Origin: Candidatus Dormiibacterota bacterium
Lineage (GTDB): Bacteria > Chloroflexota > Dormibacteria > Dormibacterales > Dormibacteraceae
Length of the DNA stretch: 64,000 nt
NCBI GenBank assembly: GCA_024280995.1
Contig: JAMXLM010000015.1
Span: forward strand, 124,001-188,000
Reading direction: 5' to 3'
Shown here: positions 6,397-14,494 of the stretch, piece after piece
Layout: each line of letters opens with the position of its first letter
How positions within the stretch are numbered: the first letter of the stretch is position 1
Notes under the pieces: generated by a model
Database searches by the model: none
Told to the model about the DNA's origin: nothing
The model's input: only the letters and a program-made list of their open reading frames with translations
Position numbers and translations under genes: made by a program

Positions 6397-8468
6397 CGAG
6401 ACCGGCGCGCGGCGGGCTTGCGTCTGGCGATGAGCGGCCGCATGCCGTTGGCGGCGGCGACGACCGCCGATCCGTTGTTCAACAGGGCCGCCACCGCGGG
6501 ATTGACGCCACCCGCGATGGCGCCGCCGATTCCAAAGGCGTTCGGCGCCGCGATCAGCGCGAGATTCTGGTTCATCAGTCCGAGACTTTCGCGGGACCGG
6601 TCGATGGCACGCGTCAGCAGCTCGAGGCGGTCGTCCAACAGCACGACGTCTGAATTGGCCCGCGCCAGGTCCGCGCCGCCGCCCATCGCGACGGAAAGGT
6701 CGGCGAGGGCAAAGGCCACGCTGTCGTTGACGCCGTCGCCGACCACCGCGACCCTGTGGCCCCGTGCCTTGAGTCTCCGGACGAACTCGGCCTTCTCGTC
6801 CGGAGAGGTGCGAGCGGCCCACTCGTCGACTCCAAGGGCTTCTGCCACCCGCCGCGTGGCGTTCTGCGTGTCGCCGCTCAACAGCGCGATGCGGCTGACG
6901 CCTCTTGCACGCAGAGCCTGGATGATGCCGGCGGCGTCGGTGCGCGGGTCGTCGGTGAAAACGATCGCCCCGATGCACTCGCCGCCGGCTGCCACGATGA
7001 CCTCTGAGAGGCCGTGTCCGTTCACGTTTCGCGGGATCTTCACCGAGCGCTCCGCCATGAAGTCCCGATTGCCGACCAGGAATCGTCGACCGTCATCGAG
7101 CATTGCCTCGACTCCAAGCCCGATCCGATAGTCCGCCCATGCCCGGTGCGGGACGTGCAGCCGGCGACGCTTCGCCTCCGCCATGAGTGCGGCCGCGAGC
7201 GGATGGTTCAAGCCGTTGTCCGCCGCCGCGGCGATGACCAGCAGCTCGTCCTCGGTCAACCCGTTGAAGGTGGTGACGCCCGCCACGGCGGGCTGCCCGA
7301 CTGTCAGTGTGCCGGTCTTGTCGAAGACGATCGTGTCTATGGCCGCCAGCTTCTCCATCGCGGCGGCACCTTTGATGAGGATGCCCTCTCGCGCGGCCGC
7401 GATCAGGCTCGCAAGCATCGTGGTCGGAGCCGCGATGCGAATGCCGGTGGCCAGGTCGAAGATCAATATCGAGGCCGCGCGCATGGGATTTCCGGTCAGC
7501 GCGTAGACGATTGCGGCGGTACCGATGATCGGGACAACGAATCGATCGGCGAACCGTCGAGCCTGGTCGGCCATGCGCGTTTCACCGATCGGCGCCTTCT
7601 CGAGGAACGTCATGATCCGGCCGGCCCGGGACTCCGCCGCGGTCCCGCCGGCTTCGATGGCGAGCTCGCCGTCCGTCACCACGGTCATGGCGAAGACACC
7701 GCTCTCGCGGCCCTTCGTCGCCGGCAGGGGCTCGCCGGTCAGCATTCGCTCGTCGACCAGCGCCTTCCCGCGAAGAACCGTGGCGTCGACGGGGATTCGG
7801 TCGCCGGCCGCGACCAGGATCCTGTCGCCGGCCCGTATGCTGCCGACCTTCACCGCCGCCCGATGCCCGTCGACGAGCTTCCAGCACGTTGCGTCCTCGT
7901 GCGACATCAACGCCCCGATCTCGCGGCGCGACCGCGATGCGGTCAGATCTCGGAGCAGCTCGCCGCCTTCGACCAGCGCGCCAAGAATGGCCGCGGTCAG
8001 CAGCTGCCCGGTCAAGACGGTGATCGTCATCGCCGCCGCGTCGAGGGTGTCCACGCCGATGTTTCCTCGCCGGAGGTGAATTGCCGCGCGGCGAAATATC
8101 GCCAGCGAGCCAAGGCCCACCAGCGGAAGGGCGAACGGTGGTGCGATCAGCGCCAGCGCTCCTCCCGCGCTGAGAGCCACGAGGCTGCGAACGTGGCGGC
8201 CCGGCCTCCCGGGATGAGTCCGCTCGGCGGGATCACGCGGGCGTGCCCGCTCGATGAGGTTGCGCAGCCGCCTCGAGCCGATGCCTGGCGTGTGCCGGAT
8301 GACGACCGTCCGGCCGCGCGGGTTGATGCGGACGGAGACTATCTCGGGCTGCGCGTTGAGCTCTTTCTCGATGCCTGCACGACCGCGCGCGGTGAGCATC
8401 GAGGGTGGGAGCTCGAACCGCACCCGGCCGCGGATCTGGTGGACGACCCTAACCGCCGGCACGGGCAC
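6393..8468 (-). CDS. Heavy-metal (P1B-like) P-type ATPase lacking the CPC motif
   Basis: Membrane ATPase. All cytosolic motifs are intact: an HMA-like N-terminal domain (RGRVRFELPP...VSVRINPRG), actuator TGEP, phosphorylation site DKTGT, nucleotide-domain HP in NHPLAA, and hinge GDGVND. The intramembrane metal site, normally CPC in the sixth helix, reads LAT in FDLATGIRIAAPTT, so the transported ion cannot be assigned to the Cu/Zn/Cd classes. GTG 8468 is chosen because a longer frame to TTG 8525 runs deep into the upstream gene. About 690 residues, a normal family length. It overlaps the next gene by ATGA. Confidence 0.85.
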   Translation of the reverse strand: MPVPAVRVVHQIRGRVRFELPPSMLTARGRAGIEKELNAQPEIVSVRINPRGRTVVIRHTPGIGSRRLRNLIERARPRDPAERTHPGRPGRHVRSLVALSAGGALALIAPPFALPLVGLGSLAIFRRAAIHLRRGNIGVDTLDAAAMTITVLTGQLLTAAILGALVEGGELLRDLTASRSRREIGALMSHEDATCWKLVDGHRAAVKVGSIRAGDRILVAAGDRIPVDATVLRGKALVDERMLTGEPLPATKGRESGVFAMTVVTDGELAIEAGGTAAESRAGRIMTFLEKAPIGETRMADQARRFADRFVVPIIGTAAIVYALTGNPMRAASILIFDLATGIRIAAPTTMLASLIAAAREGILIKGAAAMEKLAAIDTIVFDKTGTLTVGQPAVAGVTTFNGLTEDELLVIAAAADNGLNHPLAAALMAEAKRRRLHVPHRAWADYRIGLGVEAMLDDGRRFLVGNRDFMAERSVKIPRNVNGHGLSEVIVAAGGECIGAIVFTDDPRTDAAGIIQALRARGVSRIALLSGDTQNATRRVAEALGVDEWAARTSPDEKAEFVRRLKARGHRVAVVGDGVNDSVAFALADLSVAMGGGADLARANSDVVLLDDRLELLTRAIDRSRESLGLMNQNLALIAAPNAFGIGGAIAGGVNPAVAALLNNGSAVVAAANGMRPLIARRKPAARRSR

Positions 8469-8997
8469 GCGGCCCCGACCTCCGTGCGACCGTGGCCTGC
8501 TCGTGCAGTTTGAAGAAGCTGTCAAAGGCCCAGTAGAGGAGCTGGTACCAGGAAGCCTCGGTCAGCCGGCCACGACGCCTGACGAAGTTCACCCCCGCCA
8601 GCGCCATGTACGCCGCCGGGACCGCAAGTCGCAGGTCCACCTGCCCGCGCGTCAGCAGGTGAAGCTGTGCGTTCGAGCGTCCAAGGACCCCGCGAACGAG
8701 CGCCGCACCTCGACTCTCCGTGTGGATGGAGTCTGTCGGCGTGGCGATCCTGCGAATCTCGAGCCCGACCAGGCGCAGCTCGTCGATGACCAGGTCGATC
8801 GGATCATCGCTTGGAAAGGTGAGCAGCACGCTTCCCGTGGCGGGATTGACCTCCACGTCGCGGACGTGCTTGGTGCGACCTGCCCGCCGTGCTATCGAGC
8901 GAACCTGCTGAACGCTTCGCGGCTTAGGGACCCGGAGGCGGGCGCGTCCCGGCATCGAATGCTCGAGTACGACCAGATCGCGCTGCGCGCGTGCCAT
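8449..8997 (-). CDS. HMA-like-domain protein, ATPase partner
   Basis: 182 residues. The first 90 form a ferredoxin-like heavy-metal-associated fold (SMPGRARLRVPKPRS, VRDVEVNPATGSVLLTF) but without the CxxC metal ligands, as in the cysteine-free domains attached to some P-type ATPases. The C-terminal part holds a short hydrophobic segment (LAVPAAYMALAGVNFV) and an aromatic helix (WYQLLYWAFDSFFKLHE). It overlaps the ATPase start by 20 bp. Likely a regulatory or docking subunit; inferred from context. Confidence 0.7.
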   Translation of the reverse strand: MARAQRDLVVLEHSMPGRARLRVPKPRSVQQVRSIARRAGRTKHVRDVEVNPATGSVLLTFPSDDPIDLVIDELRLVGLEIRRIATPTDSIHTESRGAALVRGVLGRSNAQLHLLTRGQVDLRLAVPAAYMALAGVNFVRRRGRLTEASWYQLLYWAFDSFFKLHEQATVARRSGPRARAGG

Positions 8998-9000
8998 GCC

Positions 9001-9354
9001 TCAGCGCGATTCCGACGAAGCTTCTCGCCCCTGCGCTCTGCGCGCCCGCTTTCCGCCGGCGCTCGAGGCGCGCCTCCGCGACCCCCTGACCACGCGAAGC
9101 TGCCCGCGCTCTGCCTCCCGTTCGGCTTCCTTCTGCAGCTCGTCGTATTCGAGCCGCGCTTCGGCGAAGACGTCTTGACCTTTCTCGTACGCCTCGGCGC
9201 CGACAGAGCTGATCCAGTCGGCCGCGCGTAGGCCGGTTACCATCACCGCCCTGGTGGCCTGCCGTGTCTCCCGCGGAAACGCAGCCCCGACAAGCGCGCC
9301 AAGGGCGAGGAAAGCACCCCACGGCACCGTCCTTTCGATGAGCTTCTCGATCAT
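9001..9354 (-). CDS. Small membrane-anchored coiled-coil protein (DUF5132/YtxH-like)
   Basis: 117 residues from ATG 9354, whose ATGA overlaps the previous stop. An earlier in-frame start at 9426 would overlap the upstream gene heavily. One hydrophobic segment near residues 10-28 precedes a long charged helix (AEARLEYDELQKEAEREAE) and a very basic tail (GSRRRASSAGGKRARR). The layout resembles small envelope proteins encoded beside heavy-metal ATPases. It is three bases from the HMA-domain gene. Confidence 0.6.
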   Translation of the reverse strand: MIEKLIERTVPWGAFLALGALVGAAFPRETRQATRAVMVTGLRAADWISSVGAEAYEKGQDVFAEARLEYDELQKEAEREAERGQLRVVRGSRRRASSAGGKRARRAQGREASSESR

Positions 9355-9710
9355 CGACGTCGCGCCCGAGCCGTGCGACGAGCGCTGGACCTTCGGACTG
9401 GAGATCTCGACGGACCGGCGGCCCATCGGACGGTGCCTTCGCTGTCACCGCCGACCGGCTTGGCCGCGCCGTCGACAAGATGGCCGACGAAGCGTTGCGC
9501 CTTCCGGGCGTGTGGGCGGTTGAGCAGCTTCAGGAATGGAACGCTCGCGACGAAGACCGCGATCGGGATCGGAACGAGGTCGAGGGCCGCGGCCGCGCCA
9601 AGCGCGCCGAAGAAGCCAAGCGAACGCGGCCAGTCGACCTCGACATGGTTGCTGACGCGTCCCGTGATGCCGTTTTCGTCGGCGGGGGTGGCGCTGGCGC
9701 GGCGGGCCAT
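9351..9710 (-). CDS. Small membrane protein, first gene of the P-type ATPase operon
   Basis: 119 residues. A hydrophilic head is followed by one or two helices (SLGFFGALGAAAALDLVPIP and IAVFVASVPFLKLL) and a basic C-terminal tail. ATG 9710 is preceded on the minus strand by TTATAT only four bases upstream, so the mRNA may be leaderless or nearly so. It heads a run of overlapping genes down to 5305. Family not firmly recognised. Confidence 0.55.
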   Translation of the reverse strand: MARRASATPADENGITGRVSNHVEVDWPRSLGFFGALGAAAALDLVPIPIAVFVASVPFLKLLNRPHARKAQRFVGHLVDGAAKPVGGDSEGTVRWAAGPSRSPVRRSSARRTARARRR

Positions 9711-9792
9711 ACGGATATAACAGGACGCGACCACTCCATACCTAGGCCCCGCGCTCTTGGGTCGATCTGCGCGGGCTGGGAGTTACCCCTGC

Positions 9793-10812
9793 ATGAGGAT
9801 CGCGCAGGTCGCCCCTCTCTTCGTGCCAGTGCCACCGGCCGAGTACGGCGGCACGGAACGCATCGTGCACACGCTCACGCAGGAGCTGGTCAAGCGCGGC
9901 CATGACGTGACCCTCTTCGCATCGCAGGGCTCGAAGACTTCGGCCGAGCTTCATTCCACGTCCCCGGCTCCGCTGTGGCAGAGCGGGGGCGATGCGCTCG
10001 CGTGGCACGCGATCGAGATCGAGCAGCTCGTCAAGCGTTCCGGCGACTTCGACGTCATTCACTCTCACCTCGAGGTGCTTCCGTGGCTCGGCGGCGATCG
10101 CTATGAGCCCCCGCTCGTCACGACCTTGCATGGTCGCCTCGACCAGCCGGAGGAACGAGAGCTGCTGGCCGAGTTCCGCGAATGGCCGCTGGTGTCCATC
10201 TCCAACGCGCAGCGCAGGCCGGTCGAGGACCTGAAGCTCAATTGGGCCGCCACCGTGTATCACGGCCTCGACCTGGAGCGCATATACAGCAAGGGCTCCG
10301 GTGACGGCGGTTACCTCGCATTCGTCAGCCGGCTGGCGCCTGAAAAAGGCCCACCGCTCGCGATCAAGGTGGCCCAGGCCGCCGGAATGAAGCTCATCCT
10401 CGCCGGCCCGATCAGCGATCCGGATTACTTCGAGTCGGACATCAAGCCGCTGCTCAACCAGTCGGACGTCGAGTTCATCGGTGAGCTGGACGACGCCGGC
10501 AAGAATGAGGTGATCGGCAAGGCCGCGGGTTTCCTGGTGCCGATCCAATGGGATGAGCCCTTCGGACTTGCCTTTATCGAAGCGCTCGCAACCGGCACAC
10601 CGATCATCTCGTGCCCGCGCGGATCGCTTCCCGAGCTGATCGAAAACGGCCGGCATGGATTCCTCGCCGCGGACGAAGCCGCCCTGGTCGAGGCGTGCAA
10701 GAAGGTCGGCTCGCTCGACCGAGCCGAGTGCCGCCGCTGGGTCCTCGATCGATTCTCACCCGCAAAGATGGCCGCGGGATATGAGCGGGTCTACGCGCAG
10801 CTGATCGCGTAG
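9793..10812 (+). CDS. GT4-family glycosyltransferase
   Basis: 339 residues with the two Rossmann domains of GT-B enzymes. The N-terminus MRIAQVAPLFVPVPP with YGGTERIVHTL is the acceptor-domain signature. The C-terminal half contains VSRLAPEKG, the sugar-nucleotide-binding run LILAGP and the E-x7-E motif in EPFGLAFIEALATGTP. It probably transfers a hexose from a nucleotide sugar. It is followed 21 bp later by a TreT-type trehalose synthase gene, so a role in compatible-solute or glycan synthesis is likely; donor and acceptor cannot be read from sequence. Confidence 0.85.
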   Translation: MRIAQVAPLFVPVPPAEYGGTERIVHTLTQELVKRGHDVTLFASQGSKTSAELHSTSPAPLWQSGGDALAWHAIEIEQLVKRSGDFDVIHSHLEVLPWLGGDRYEPPLVTTLHGRLDQPEERELLAEFREWPLVSISNAQRRPVEDLKLNWAATVYHGLDLERIYSKGSGDGGYLAFVSRLAPEKGPPLAIKVAQAAGMKLILAGPISDPDYFESDIKPLLNQSDVEFIGELDDAGKNEVIGKAAGFLVPIQWDEPFGLAFIEALATGTPIISCPRGSLPELIENGRHGFLAADEAALVEACKKVGSLDRAECRRWVLDRFSPAKMAAGYERVYAQLIA

Positions 10813-10833
10813 TAAGAAACTGGAGGTCGCGCC

Positions 10834-12240
10834 TTGGCATCCACAGCAAAGCTGACCAACGTCGAGCTGGGCTCTGAACCGATCGTCCGATACCGCGAGC
10901 TTCTCGAGCCTGCCGCCTGGCAGGACTTCGAGCGATCGATGACCGAGCTGGCCGGTGCGCTCCAAGGAAGGGTGCTCTGGAACATCAGCTCGACAGCTCG
11001 AGGCGGCGGAGTCGCGGAGCTGCTCACGAGCCTCCTTCCATATGATCGTGGCGCAGGCGTCGACGAAAGGTGGGTCGTGATCGAAGGATCACCGGCCTTC
11101 TTCGAGTTCACGAAAAGGGTTCATAGACTGCTCCACGGCTTTCCGGCCGACGGATCGGAGATCCGCGAGGAGGAGCGCCACGAGTACAGCGCGACCCTGG
11201 GTCGCAACGCTCGAGCCCTGGCCGAGATGATCAGCCCCGGCGATGCCGTCATCATCCACGACCCGCAGGCAGCGGGCCTGGTGCCGCCGCTCGCCGACCT
11301 TGGAGCACACGTGATCTGGCGTTCCCACGTTGGTCTCGACAAGCCGAACGATGTCGCGCGCCAGGCCTGGGACCTCCTGCGCCCGTACCTCGACTCGGCC
11401 GCGGCATACGTGTTCTCTCGCCAGGCGTACGTGTGGGAGGGCCTGGACTCCGCCCGCGTCCGCATCATCGCGCCGGCCATAGATCCCTTCACGAACAAGA
11501 ACCGAGACCTCCGTCACGACGAAGTGATGGGCATCCTCGGTGCTTCTGGGATCCAGCGAATGGATCAAGGCGAAGGTCATTACGGCGCGGTCTCGCGGAG
11601 GGCGGAACTGGGTGGCGACCTGCTGCCACCGGACGCAAAGGCGGTGGTCCAGGTCTCGCGCTGGGACGCGCTCAAGGATCCCGTCGGCGTCCTCGACGCC
11701 TTCGCCGCGCACGTGGCACCTCAGACGGACGCCTGGTTGGTGCTCGCCGGCCCGGGTGCGACGTCGGTTCGAGATGATCCCGAGCAGCCGGAAGTTCTAC
11801 GAGACGTCCTTTCGCGTCGCGAAGCACTGGCTCCCGACGTCCGAGCCCGTGTTCAAATCGCGCAGCTGCCGATGGAGGACGTGGAGGAGAACGCCCTCAT
11901 CGTCAACGCGCTGCAGCGACGGGCCGACGTCGTCGTGCAGAAGAGCCTTGCCGAAGGGTTCGGGCTCACCGTGTCGGAGGCGATGTGGAAGGCAAGGCCC
12001 GTCGTGGCGGGTCGTGTAGGCGGGATAGAAGATCAGATCGAGGATGGCCGGAGCGGCATCCTGATCGACGATCCGCGTGATCTCGAAGCATTTGGTGATG
12101 CGGTGGTCGAGCTGCTGCGCGATCAATCGAAGGCGACCAGGCTGGCTGATCAAGCCAGAAGGCGCGTGATCAACCAGTTCCTGGCCCCACGCCAGCTCAC
12201 GCAGCAGGCACGACTGATCCTGGACGTGATCGGGCGCTGA
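10834..12240 (+). CDS. treT: TreT-type trehalose synthase (GT4)
   Basis: 468 residues from a TTG start with GGAGG seven bases upstream. The protein begins with the TreT-specific region (LWNISSTARGGGVAELL, WVVIEGSPAFFEFTKRVHR), which binds glucose. The GT-B donor domain follows (VQVSRWDALKDP, LVLAGPGA, EGFGLTVSEAMW). TreT joins a nucleoside-diphosphate glucose to glucose to give trehalose reversibly. The upstream glycosyltransferase is in the same transcription unit. The family call is firm; the symbol rests on motif similarity only. Confidence 0.8.
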   Translation: MASTAKLTNVELGSEPIVRYRELLEPAAWQDFERSMTELAGALQGRVLWNISSTARGGGVAELLTSLLPYDRGAGVDERWVVIEGSPAFFEFTKRVHRLLHGFPADGSEIREEERHEYSATLGRNARALAEMISPGDAVIIHDPQAAGLVPPLADLGAHVIWRSHVGLDKPNDVARQAWDLLRPYLDSAAAYVFSRQAYVWEGLDSARVRIIAPAIDPFTNKNRDLRHDEVMGILGASGIQRMDQGEGHYGAVSRRAELGGDLLPPDAKAVVQVSRWDALKDPVGVLDAFAAHVAPQTDAWLVLAGPGATSVRDDPEQPEVLRDVLSRREALAPDVRARVQIAQLPMEDVEENALIVNALQRRADVVVQKSLAEGFGLTVSEAMWKARPVVAGRVGGIEDQIEDGRSGILIDDPRDLEAFGDAVVELLRDQSKATRLADQARRRVINQFLAPRQLTQQARLILDVIGR

Positions 12241-12261
12241 TCCGTTCGTTCGACGGCGTGC

Positions 12262-12471
12262 TCAGGCGGATTCGTCGAGTCGATCGTCGGCGTGGCCTTC
12301 GTGCTCGTTGCGCGGCCGGTCGGTCTCGTCGCGGATGTCGTCCCGAATGTCACGACCGGTCCGGCGCACGCGGTCAGCGGCTTGCCGGGCTTTGCCCTTC
12401 ATCTCTTCGGACTTGTCGCCGGTCGCCTTTCCCTTCAGCTCTTCCGCCTTGCCTTTGATCTCTCCCTTCAT
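12262..12471 (-). CDS. CsbD-family stress protein
   Basis: 69 residues. The N-terminus MKGEIKGKAEELKGKATGD with EEMKGKARQAADRV is the CsbD signature (short, very hydrophilic, Lys/Glu-rich). These proteins accumulate in general stress and stationary phase; their molecular role is unknown. ATG 12471 is chosen over longer frames because GGAGAAGAA lies just upstream on the minus strand. It converges with the trehalose synthase gene. Confidence 0.85.
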   Translation of the reverse strand: MKGEIKGKAEELKGKATGDKSEEMKGKARQAADRVRRTGRDIRDDIRDETDRPRNEHEGHADDRLDESA

Positions 12472-12725
12472 CAGGTTCTTCTCCTTTCTCCTATCGGGAA
12501 TGTGCTCGTCGACGCCTGGTCTTGCCGGCCTGCCTCCTTTTTGACGTTTCGTCTGGCGGCGGTCCCCGGCTTGGTGGAGGCCATACCAACACAACGGCCC
12601 AGGATCAGTCGATCCCTAGTGGCGGGCACACGATCTAGGCCGCGAGCGACCTCGCCCGGAGATCTCGGTCGAACGGCGCGAGTAGCGGCCCTTGCCGGCG
12701 GGGTTATCTGGTGAGAGGCCTACTG

Positions 12726-13097
12726 ATGGAGCCAACCGTCCAGCAAGTCATGACCAGGGACCCGTTTGTGATGAGCTCCGAGACAGCCGTGAGCCAAGCC
12801 GCGGCCGCGATGAGCGACCGTCGAATCGGCGCGGTGGTCGTGATGGAGAAGGGCAAACCTTGCGGGATCGTCACCGATGGGGACATCAAGGCGCGGGTTC
12901 TGGATGCGCACAAGGACCCGTCCCGGACTCCGCTCGCGGCAGTCTGCCCACGCGAGATGCTGTCGGTGCGGCCCGATCAGCTGGTTGACGAAGCCATGAC
13001 AGTCATGAAGTCGCACGGCGTCAAGCGTCTCCTCGTGATGGCCGATGATCGGCTGGCGGGAATCGTCTCGCTAAAAGACCTGACGGCTCGGGATTAG
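12726..13097 (+). CDS. Two-CBS-domain protein
   Basis: 123 residues forming one Bateman module. The first CBS domain is VQQVMTRDPFVMSSETAVSQAA...GIVTDGDI, the second MLSVRPDQLVDEAMTVMKSHG...GIVSLKDL. Such proteins bind adenine nucleotides and act as energy sensors or partners. ATG 12726 follows GAGAGG at 12713-12718; a GTG at 12711 is also in frame. Its stop overlaps the stop of the convergent KaiC-like gene by 4 bp (TTAG). Confidence 0.85.
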   Translation: MEPTVQQVMTRDPFVMSSETAVSQAAAAMSDRRIGAVVVMEKGKPCGIVTDGDIKARVLDAHKDPSRTPLAAVCPREMLSVRPDQLVDEAMTVMKSHGVKRLLVMADDRLAGIVSLKDLTARD

Positions 13098-14494
13098 GCT
13101 GACGGCCCGCGGCCGCTGACGACGTCCCGAAGGACGACGCCCTGCTCGGTGATGTCAAACCGGTAAATCGCCGGCTCGTGGCTCACGGCTCGCGTCTTGA
13201 GAACCGCGATGCCGCGATCGAGCTTCGGCCCGTCCTGCAGATACTGGAGGAGGACGACGTTGTTGGCAATGTGCGAGATGCCGTCGTCCGAAGTCCTCTC
13301 GACGCGAAACAGGTCCGGGGTCTCGATGAGAAGCATCAGGCCGATCCCCGACTGCATGCAGCGGGCCGCCATCGCCGCCATCCATTCACGGAATCGCGCC
13401 GGATCCTCACTCACCGCCATCAGGTCGAGGAGGCTGTCGATGACAATCCGCTTCGCCCCGGTGTTCGCGGCGAGGTCGAGCAGCTCATACGCCCATTCGT
13501 CGATCTGGAGGCCGACGACGCTGCGGTGAAACACGTGGATCCCGTCGTCGGCCATGGACCAGCCGAAGCGGCTGACGATGGCGGCGAGCTCGGGTTCGGA
13601 CTCGTTGAACGTGGCCATGATTCCCGGTTCGCCGGTCTTCGCTCCGCCGTGCAGGTAATGGAGTCCCAACAGCGTCTTGCCCACTCCCGACGGTCCAGCA
13701 ACCAGCGTCGCGGCTCCGCTCCAGTAGCCGCCTTCGTCGAGCAGCTGGTCCACCGCGGCGATTCCCGTCCGGGAGCGTGGCGAGCCGGCCGCGTCGGATG
13801 CGCTGACCACGCTTGTGGAGAGCCGGGGGAAGACCGAGAAGCCCTCGTTGGAGATTCGATAAGCGTGCTCGCCGGACCAATAGCCGCTTCCTCGCAGTTT
13901 GAGCACCTGCAGTGAACGGACCTCACGTGCCGCGAACTGTTTGATGTCGAGCGCGATGATCCCGTCAGCGACAGCAAATTCGGCCGTGTCCAGCGCCTGG
14001 GCGCGCGTGTATGGCGCATTCCATATCGAGGTGGCGGCGCTGGCCGTGAACCGCCTGGTCAACTCGTAGAGGAACTGCCGGAACATCGTGATGTCGTGAG
14101 CGAAGAAGCTGAAGACGCGGAAGCTGTCGATCACCACGACGCTTGGCTGTAGGTCCTTCAAGAACCGGTCGATGGACACCACCACTTCGTCCAGGCCGTG
14201 CTGTCCCAGCACCGGCCCAACGTCCTGGTAGATGACCCGCCCGTCGAGTAACGCCGAGCGATCGAAGAATCGAAAACCTTCTCCATAGCGAACGATCTTG
14301 TCGAGGGGCTCGGAGAGCGTCGACAGGTAGAGCGCGGGATGCTCTTTGGTTCCGTTGGAGAATGCGATCTGCTGGCTCAGGATCGTCTTCCCGCTCCCGG
14401 GCACGCCGACGATCAGGTTGATCGAGCTCTTGGCGAGACCGCCGTTCAAGACATCGTCCAGATGTCGGTTTCCGGTCGTGAGCCGCTCTGTCAT
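13094..14494 (-). CDS. KaiC-like double RecA-domain ATPase
   Basis: 466 residues with two tandem KaiC/RadA-type domains. Walker A motifs are GVPGSGKT (30-37) and GPSGVGKT (267-274); Walker B strands are VVVIDS and RIVIDS. The length is near that of cyanobacterial KaiC (about 520), but there is no KaiA or KaiB gene here, so circadian function should not be assumed. It overlaps the MerR-receiver gene by 4 bp and is therefore probably a signalling ATPase working with that regulator. Confidence 0.85.
   Translation of the reverse strand: MTERLTTGNRHLDDVLNGGLAKSSINLIVGVPGSGKTILSQQIAFSNGTKEHPALYLSTLSEPLDKIVRYGEGFRFFDRSALLDGRVIYQDVGPVLGQHGLDEVVVSIDRFLKDLQPSVVVIDSFRVFSFFAHDITMFRQFLYELTRRFTASAATSIWNAPYTRAQALDTAEFAVADGIIALDIKQFAAREVRSLQVLKLRGSGYWSGEHAYRISNEGFSVFPRLSTSVVSASDAAGSPRSRTGIAAVDQLLDEGGYWSGAATLVAGPSGVGKTLLGLHYLHGGAKTGEPGIMATFNESEPELAAIVSRFGWSMADDGIHVFHRSVVGLQIDEWAYELLDLAANTGAKRIVIDSLLDLMAVSEDPARFREWMAAMAARCMQSGIGLMLLIETPDLFRVERTSDDGISHIANNVVLLQYLQDGPKLDRGIAVLKTRAVSHEPAIYRFDITEQGVVLRDVVSGRGPSA

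Noticed and set aside
7014-8513. Open plus-strand frame of 499 codons
   Set aside because: It lies antisense to the P-type ATPase, whose motifs are all intact; the plus-strand product is Arg/Asp-rich with no domain. High GC creates such shadow frames.
9711-9792. Leaderless promoter for the minus-strand operon at TTATAT
   Set aside because: The hexamer is only four bases from the ATG, slightly too close for a normal start site, and no -35 is clear; noted in the gene entry but not listed as a promoter.
13094-14494. Circadian clock gene kaiC
   Set aside because: Two RecA domains match the KaiC superfamily, but kaiA and kaiB are absent and the phosphorylation-site Ser-Thr pair could not be recognised, so only KaiC-like is claimed.
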